Made by a program: the position numbers and the translations under genes
IMG/VR virus record: IMGVR_UViG_3300020162_002490
Location: 1-40,199 of that record
Reading direction: 5' to 3' (one strand)
DNA length: 40,199 nucleotides
Source: a virus
The notes under the pieces: generated by a model
What the model was told of the DNA's origin: nothing
The model's input: only the letters and a program-made list of their open reading frames with translations
Database searches by the model: none
Shown here: in pieces, positions 37,707 through 40,199 of the stretch
Layout of the letters: each line of letters opens with the position of its first letter
How positions within the stretch are numbered: the stretch's first letter is position 1

Positions 37707-37959
37707 CACTGAAAAACTTAAATTTGAATTTGAGACGGCGTCTAATTTAGAAGTATTTATGCCTAATTTAAATAATTGGTATAGAGTTACCGCGCGAGAA
37801 TTTCGATCATTTAATGGAAAAAGACGTATAAATAATATTGAATATAGTGGTAATGTATACTTGTATGGAACTAATAAATTAGCTGATTTAAAAACTATTA
37901 TTCAAGGGAAAATAGCAGGATTTAGTTGGGTTTCTAAAAGAAGAGCTGGAGATGATTAG
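37690..37959 (+). CDS. Hypothetical protein, 89 aa
   Basis: Soluble, basic, beta-rich (KFEFETASNLEVFMPNL, RVTAREFRSFNGKRR, GNVYLYGTNKLADL). The stop TAG lies in the -33 position of the next promoter. No family recognised. Confidence 0.55.
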   Translation: MEKTGNTEKLKFEFETASNLEVFMPNLNNWYRVTAREFRSFNGKRRINNIEYSGNVYLYGTNKLADLKTIIQGKIAGFSWVSKRRAGDD

Positions 37960-37985
37960 GATTATTAAATTTTTCTTTGTATATT
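37957..37985 (+). promoter_or_regulatory. Promoter variant, TAGG-N17-TGTATATT
   Basis: TAGG 37957-37960 (one change from TTGG), 17 bases, TGTATATT 37978-37985, followed by AAAATATAAATTTAAAAATATG as in other copies. Weaker match than the rest. Confidence 0.45.
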
Positions 37986-38004
37986 AAAATATAAATTTAA
38001 AAAT

Positions 38005-38052
38005 ATGGAAATAGTAATTAAAATTTTAGGAACAAAAGAAAACGAATTATAA
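38005..38052 (+). CDS. Very short ORF, 15 aa, possible leader
   Basis: MEIVIKILGTKENEL. Its first 25 bases match the start of the gene at 38255 (ATGAAAACAGTAATTAAAATTTTAG) with few changes. It may be a remnant of a duplicated gene start or a leader peptide; it may also not be translated. Confidence 0.3.
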   Translation: MEIVIKILGTKENEL

Positions 38053-38054
38053 TT

Positions 38055-38255
38055 ATGGAAAAAGTAGGAGCATTATTAGTAGCAGTAGCATTGCTTGCAT
38101 TAGGGGCAGTTGTGCTAGCATGGCCAGTTCAATTACTATGGAATTATTCATTAGTAGGAGCAGTAGAAGGAATCAATCCAATTACATTTTGGCAAGCATT
38201 AGGAATTAATTTCTTATTTGGAATATTATTTAAAAATTCAAGTTCAAGTAAATAA
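38055..38255 (+). CDS. Membrane protein, 66 aa
   Basis: Two hydrophobic segments: residues 4-28 (GALLVAVALLALGAVVLAW) and 46-60 (FWQALGINFLFGILF). Ends in a Ser-rich tail. No family. The stop overlaps the next start as TAATG. Confidence 0.6.
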   Translation: MEKVGALLVAVALLALGAVVLAWPVQLLWNYSLVGAVEGINPITFWQALGINFLFGILFKNSSSSK

Positions 38256-38491
38256 TGAAAACAGTAATTAAAATTTTAGCAGGTTTGCTAATAGCATTTG
38301 GATTGGTACAATTAACAGACTTAGGATTCTATTTAATGAATCAGCCGGACACCTTTGTATTCAATTTAGGTATTGTAGTATTAGCGGTAGTAGGTATAGC
38401 ATTTGCTTATTTAGGATTGTATTTAATGAATATATTGAAGCCTGAACAAGTGGAACATGAAGTTAAACAAGAAAAACAAGAAGAGTTATGA
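38255..38491 (+). CDS. Membrane protein, 78 aa
   Basis: Two membrane helices (VIKILAGLLIAFGLVQL and FNLGIVVLAVVGIAFAYLGL) and an acidic-basic C-terminal tail (EQVEHEVKQEKQEEL). Coupled on both sides by short overlaps, so the three genes at 38055-38850 probably form one membrane unit. Role unknown. Confidence 0.6.
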   Translation: MKTVIKILAGLLIAFGLVQLTDLGFYLMNQPDTFVFNLGIVVLAVVGIAFAYLGLYLMNILKPEQVEHEVKQEKQEEL

Positions 38492-38850
38492 TAGTAGTAT
38501 TAGCAGTATTAACAGCATTTATTCTAGTATACTCTGTAGTGCTAGGAATATATTTAGCAGAAAATAGTGGGGTACTTGAAGAACAAATCTTAAAGGACTA
38601 TTTAGATACTCTAGGAGATGATTATGAAATACACACATCAGAATATTATACTAGAATTTATCCTAAAGCATCGAGTAATGTACGTAGAAATATAGAAATA
38701 TCACCTATAGGATTTAAAATGTTATTTCCATACTATATAGAGGATATAGGAGTGATACCATTTTGGAGTAAATCAAAAACTAGAATTGATACTATGTTTA
38801 CTAATGCTCCTAAAAAAGATTGGAAAAGAGAAAGATTAGGGTTAAAATAG
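38488..38850 (+). CDS. Membrane-anchored protein, 120 aa
   Basis: One N-terminal membrane helix (MIVVLAVLTAFILVYSVVLG), then a soluble domain of about 95 residues with basic end (KDWKRERLGLK). No motif identified. It ends the membrane unit; the next promoter's TTGG begins right after its stop. Confidence 0.6.
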   Translation: MIVVLAVLTAFILVYSVVLGIYLAENSGVLEEQILKDYLDTLGDDYEIHTSEYYTRIYPKASSNVRRNIEISPIGFKMLFPYYIEDIGVIPFWSKSKTRIDTMFTNAPKKDWKRERLGLK

Positions 38851-38879
38851 TTGGCTCTTAGAATTATATTTCGTATATT
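38851..38879 (+). promoter_or_regulatory. Promoter, TTGG-N17-CGTATATT
   Basis: TTGG 38851-38854, CGTATATT 38872-38879, then AAGGTATAATTTAAAA and AAAAGGTTATG at the 38907 start. No hairpin in the spacer, yet TTGGCTC begins like the 32972 copy. Confidence 0.68.
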
Positions 38880-38906
38880 AAGGTATAATTTAAAACACAA
38901 AAGGTT

Positions 38907-40199
38907 ATGAGTAAGTATAGATTTAAAACTGAAGAAGAATTCAAAAGAGATGGCCTTTGGGTTAAAGACCATCCTAATAGTTGGACTTCAAGTGGAAGTA
39001 TGAATAAATATCTTGGACAAGATATTCCTGATAAGTATAATAGATTTTGTGATGTAAACAAAGATTTTAGTTATGAAGGTTGGTCTTTCAGTAATGATGA
39101 TTATGTCTTAAAAGAAACAGCTTTTGTTCTTCCTTCTAATTGGTGTATTAAAGTTGATAGAGATTGTCAACCTGAAGAAGTGTATAAATGGAGACAATGC
39201 AGTTGGATTGATGCTGGGTACATAAATAATTCTACAATTTGGACTGATGTAGTTCTAGATAATTATACAGAAATTACTCTTGAACAATTCAAACAACATG
39301 TATTAAAAGAATCTCCTGTTGTAGAAACTACTAAAGAAGTAGACATGAAAGAAATTCAAGAAGAAGCTAAAAAAAGATTTCCTATTGGTTGTAAGTTTAT
39401 TCCTGTAAATGGTACAGGTACATACACATTAAAAGAAGATAGTTACACTTATACAATTCATAGTAAACAAATTTATGCACATGATTGTCATGGAACTCTT
39501 TATAATAATGGTAAATGGGCAACATTAGTTTCTAGTCCTGAAACAACAAAAGAAATGTTCCATCAAGGAGATTACATTGTTACATTAGATGTTGAAAATG
39601 GTTGGAATTGTGCTAAGAAAAACTATTGTTTTAAACAAAGAATGAATTTCACAGGAATGGCTCCAGCAGTAGATTTAAACGGGAGTACATCTAATAGTCA
39701 TGGTGTTATGTCTTTTGATAAAACACAATATTTAAAAGACTGGAGATATGCCACACCTGAAGAAGCAGCTGAATATGAAAGAATAGGTAAGCCTTATGAT
39801 GTAACAACATTACAAAAGAAAGAAGAACCTATCCCAGAGTATGTAGAATGTATTGAAGTGCCTAGAGGTTGGAGTATAACTGAAAAAGGAGTTATTTATA
39901 AAATTGATTCTTTTGATTCTGTTAAGGGTTATTTTAGATTAATATTTGATAAAGGAGGTCAGAAAGTTACATCAGAAAAACATTGCTTCAAACCATCAAC
40001 AAAAGAAGCTTATGAGGCTCAAAATGCACCTAAACAATTAAAAGCTACTCCACCACCATCATGGTCTGATACATCTGAATTAACTCCTTTAGAAATCTGT
40101 AAACAGAAATACAGAAAAGGAATGAGAGTAATGAGTGCCGATAATTCTGGTATGTTTTCAGGAGAGTTTACTATTGAAGTAGACCCTGATAAGTTTACA
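38907..40199 (+). CDS. Large repeat-like protein, 3' end cut by window
   Basis: Open for 431 codons to the window end; the stop lies outside. The product looks modular: several segments of 50-60 residues each with a Gly-turn, Tyr/Trp-rich strands and Cys (for example FPIGCKFIPVNGTGTYTLKE, QGDYIVTLDVENGWNCAKK, YRKGMRVMSADNSGMF), joined by Glu/Lys/Pro-rich linkers. The layout suggests a chain of small beta domains. Function unknown. It has its own promoter and the standard start context. Confidence 0.7.
   Translation, partial: MSKYRFKTEEEFKRDGLWVKDHPNSWTSSGSMNKYLGQDIPDKYNRFCDVNKDFSYEGWSFSNDDYVLKETAFVLPSNWCIKVDRDCQPEEVYKWRQCSWIDAGYINNSTIWTDVVLDNYTEITLEQFKQHVLKESPVVETTKEVDMKEIQEEAKKRFPIGCKFIPVNGTGTYTLKEDSYTYTIHSKQIYAHDCHGTLYNNGKWATLVSSPETTKEMFHQGDYIVTLDVENGWNCAKKNYCFKQRMNFTGMAPAVDLNGSTSNSHGVMSFDKTQYLKDWRYATPEEAAEYERIGKPYDVTTLQKKEEPIPEYVECIEVPRGWSITEKGVIYKIDSFDSVKGYFRLIFDKGGQKVTSEKHCFKPSTKEAYEAQNAPKQLKATPPPSWSDTSELTPLEICKQKYRKGMRVMSADNSGMFSGEFTIEVDPDKFT

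Noticed and set aside
38733-39061. - strand open frames over the last promoter
   Set aside because: They cross the promoter at 38851 and the start of the long gene at 38907; hydrophobic composition is a shadow effect of AT-rich coding DNA.
1-40199. tRNA genes, CRISPR arrays, integrase or att sites
   Set aside because: No cloverleaf with a TTCRA-type T-loop, no regular repeat-spacer pattern and no recombinase motif were seen by eye.

Overview
The window is a gene-dense, AT-rich stretch of a large tailed phage. Every supportable gene reads on the + strand, many starts overlap the preceding stop (ATGA, TAATG), and no intergenic gap exceeds about 100 bases. A T4-type replisome is recognisable: family B DNA polymerase, sliding clamp, and both clamp-loader subunits. 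The host is probably a Bacteroidota (Flavobacteria-like) bacterium. The support for that is a DUF4494-type gene, starts without a normally spaced Shine-Dalgarno, and an 11-copy promoter TTGG-N17-(C/A)(G/A/T)TATATT that resembles the Bacteroidota TTG...TAnnTTTG promoter. No tRNA, CRISPR array or integrase was seen.

Layout. 1-3.7 kb: short unknown genes, one lipoprotein and a calcineurin-like phosphoesterase. 3.1-5.6 kb: thymidylate synthase preceded by two genes that share its 5' end, then membrane proteins. 5.8-8.7 kb: QueD, QueE and FolE of 7-deazaguanine synthesis plus a phosphoribosyltransferase; queE carries an in-frame TAA at the Gln codon of its QxEG motif. 9.3-10.3 kb: a MazG-like protein and a membrane protein. 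10.3-19.6 kb: replication block, with the polymerase split into two polypeptides by an 87-codon ORF, then clamp, Hsp20, GroES, GroEL, clamp loader, a DUF3310 protein and a RecB/Cas4-like nuclease. 19.6-29.7 kb: RHH regulator followed by a glycan locus of about 9.6 kb with several glycosyltransferases, an RfbH/DdhC-type iron-sulfur dehydrase and an SDR reductase, invaded by an HNH homing endonuclease. 29.7-35.6 kb: candidate virion or internal head proteins with a shared N-terminal leader, paralogous small genes, an HTH/zinc protein, thioredoxin and an OmpA-like-domain protein. 35.7-40.2 kb: DNA ligase and a run of small membrane or unknown genes, ending in a large gene cut by the window edge.

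How the parts fit. Nucleotide genes (thymidylate synthase, MazG-like, phosphoribosyltransferase, deazaguanine enzymes) feed the replisome. The chaperones probably serve folding of phage proteins. The glycan genes could decorate the virion, the DNA or the host surface. Transcription seems organised as cassettes in which a GC-rich hairpin lies inside the spacer of the next promoter. The most unusual items are the ochre codon in queE, the split polymerase, the hairpin-in-promoter cassettes, the leader-peptide family and the phage-borne 3-deoxysugar dehydrase.
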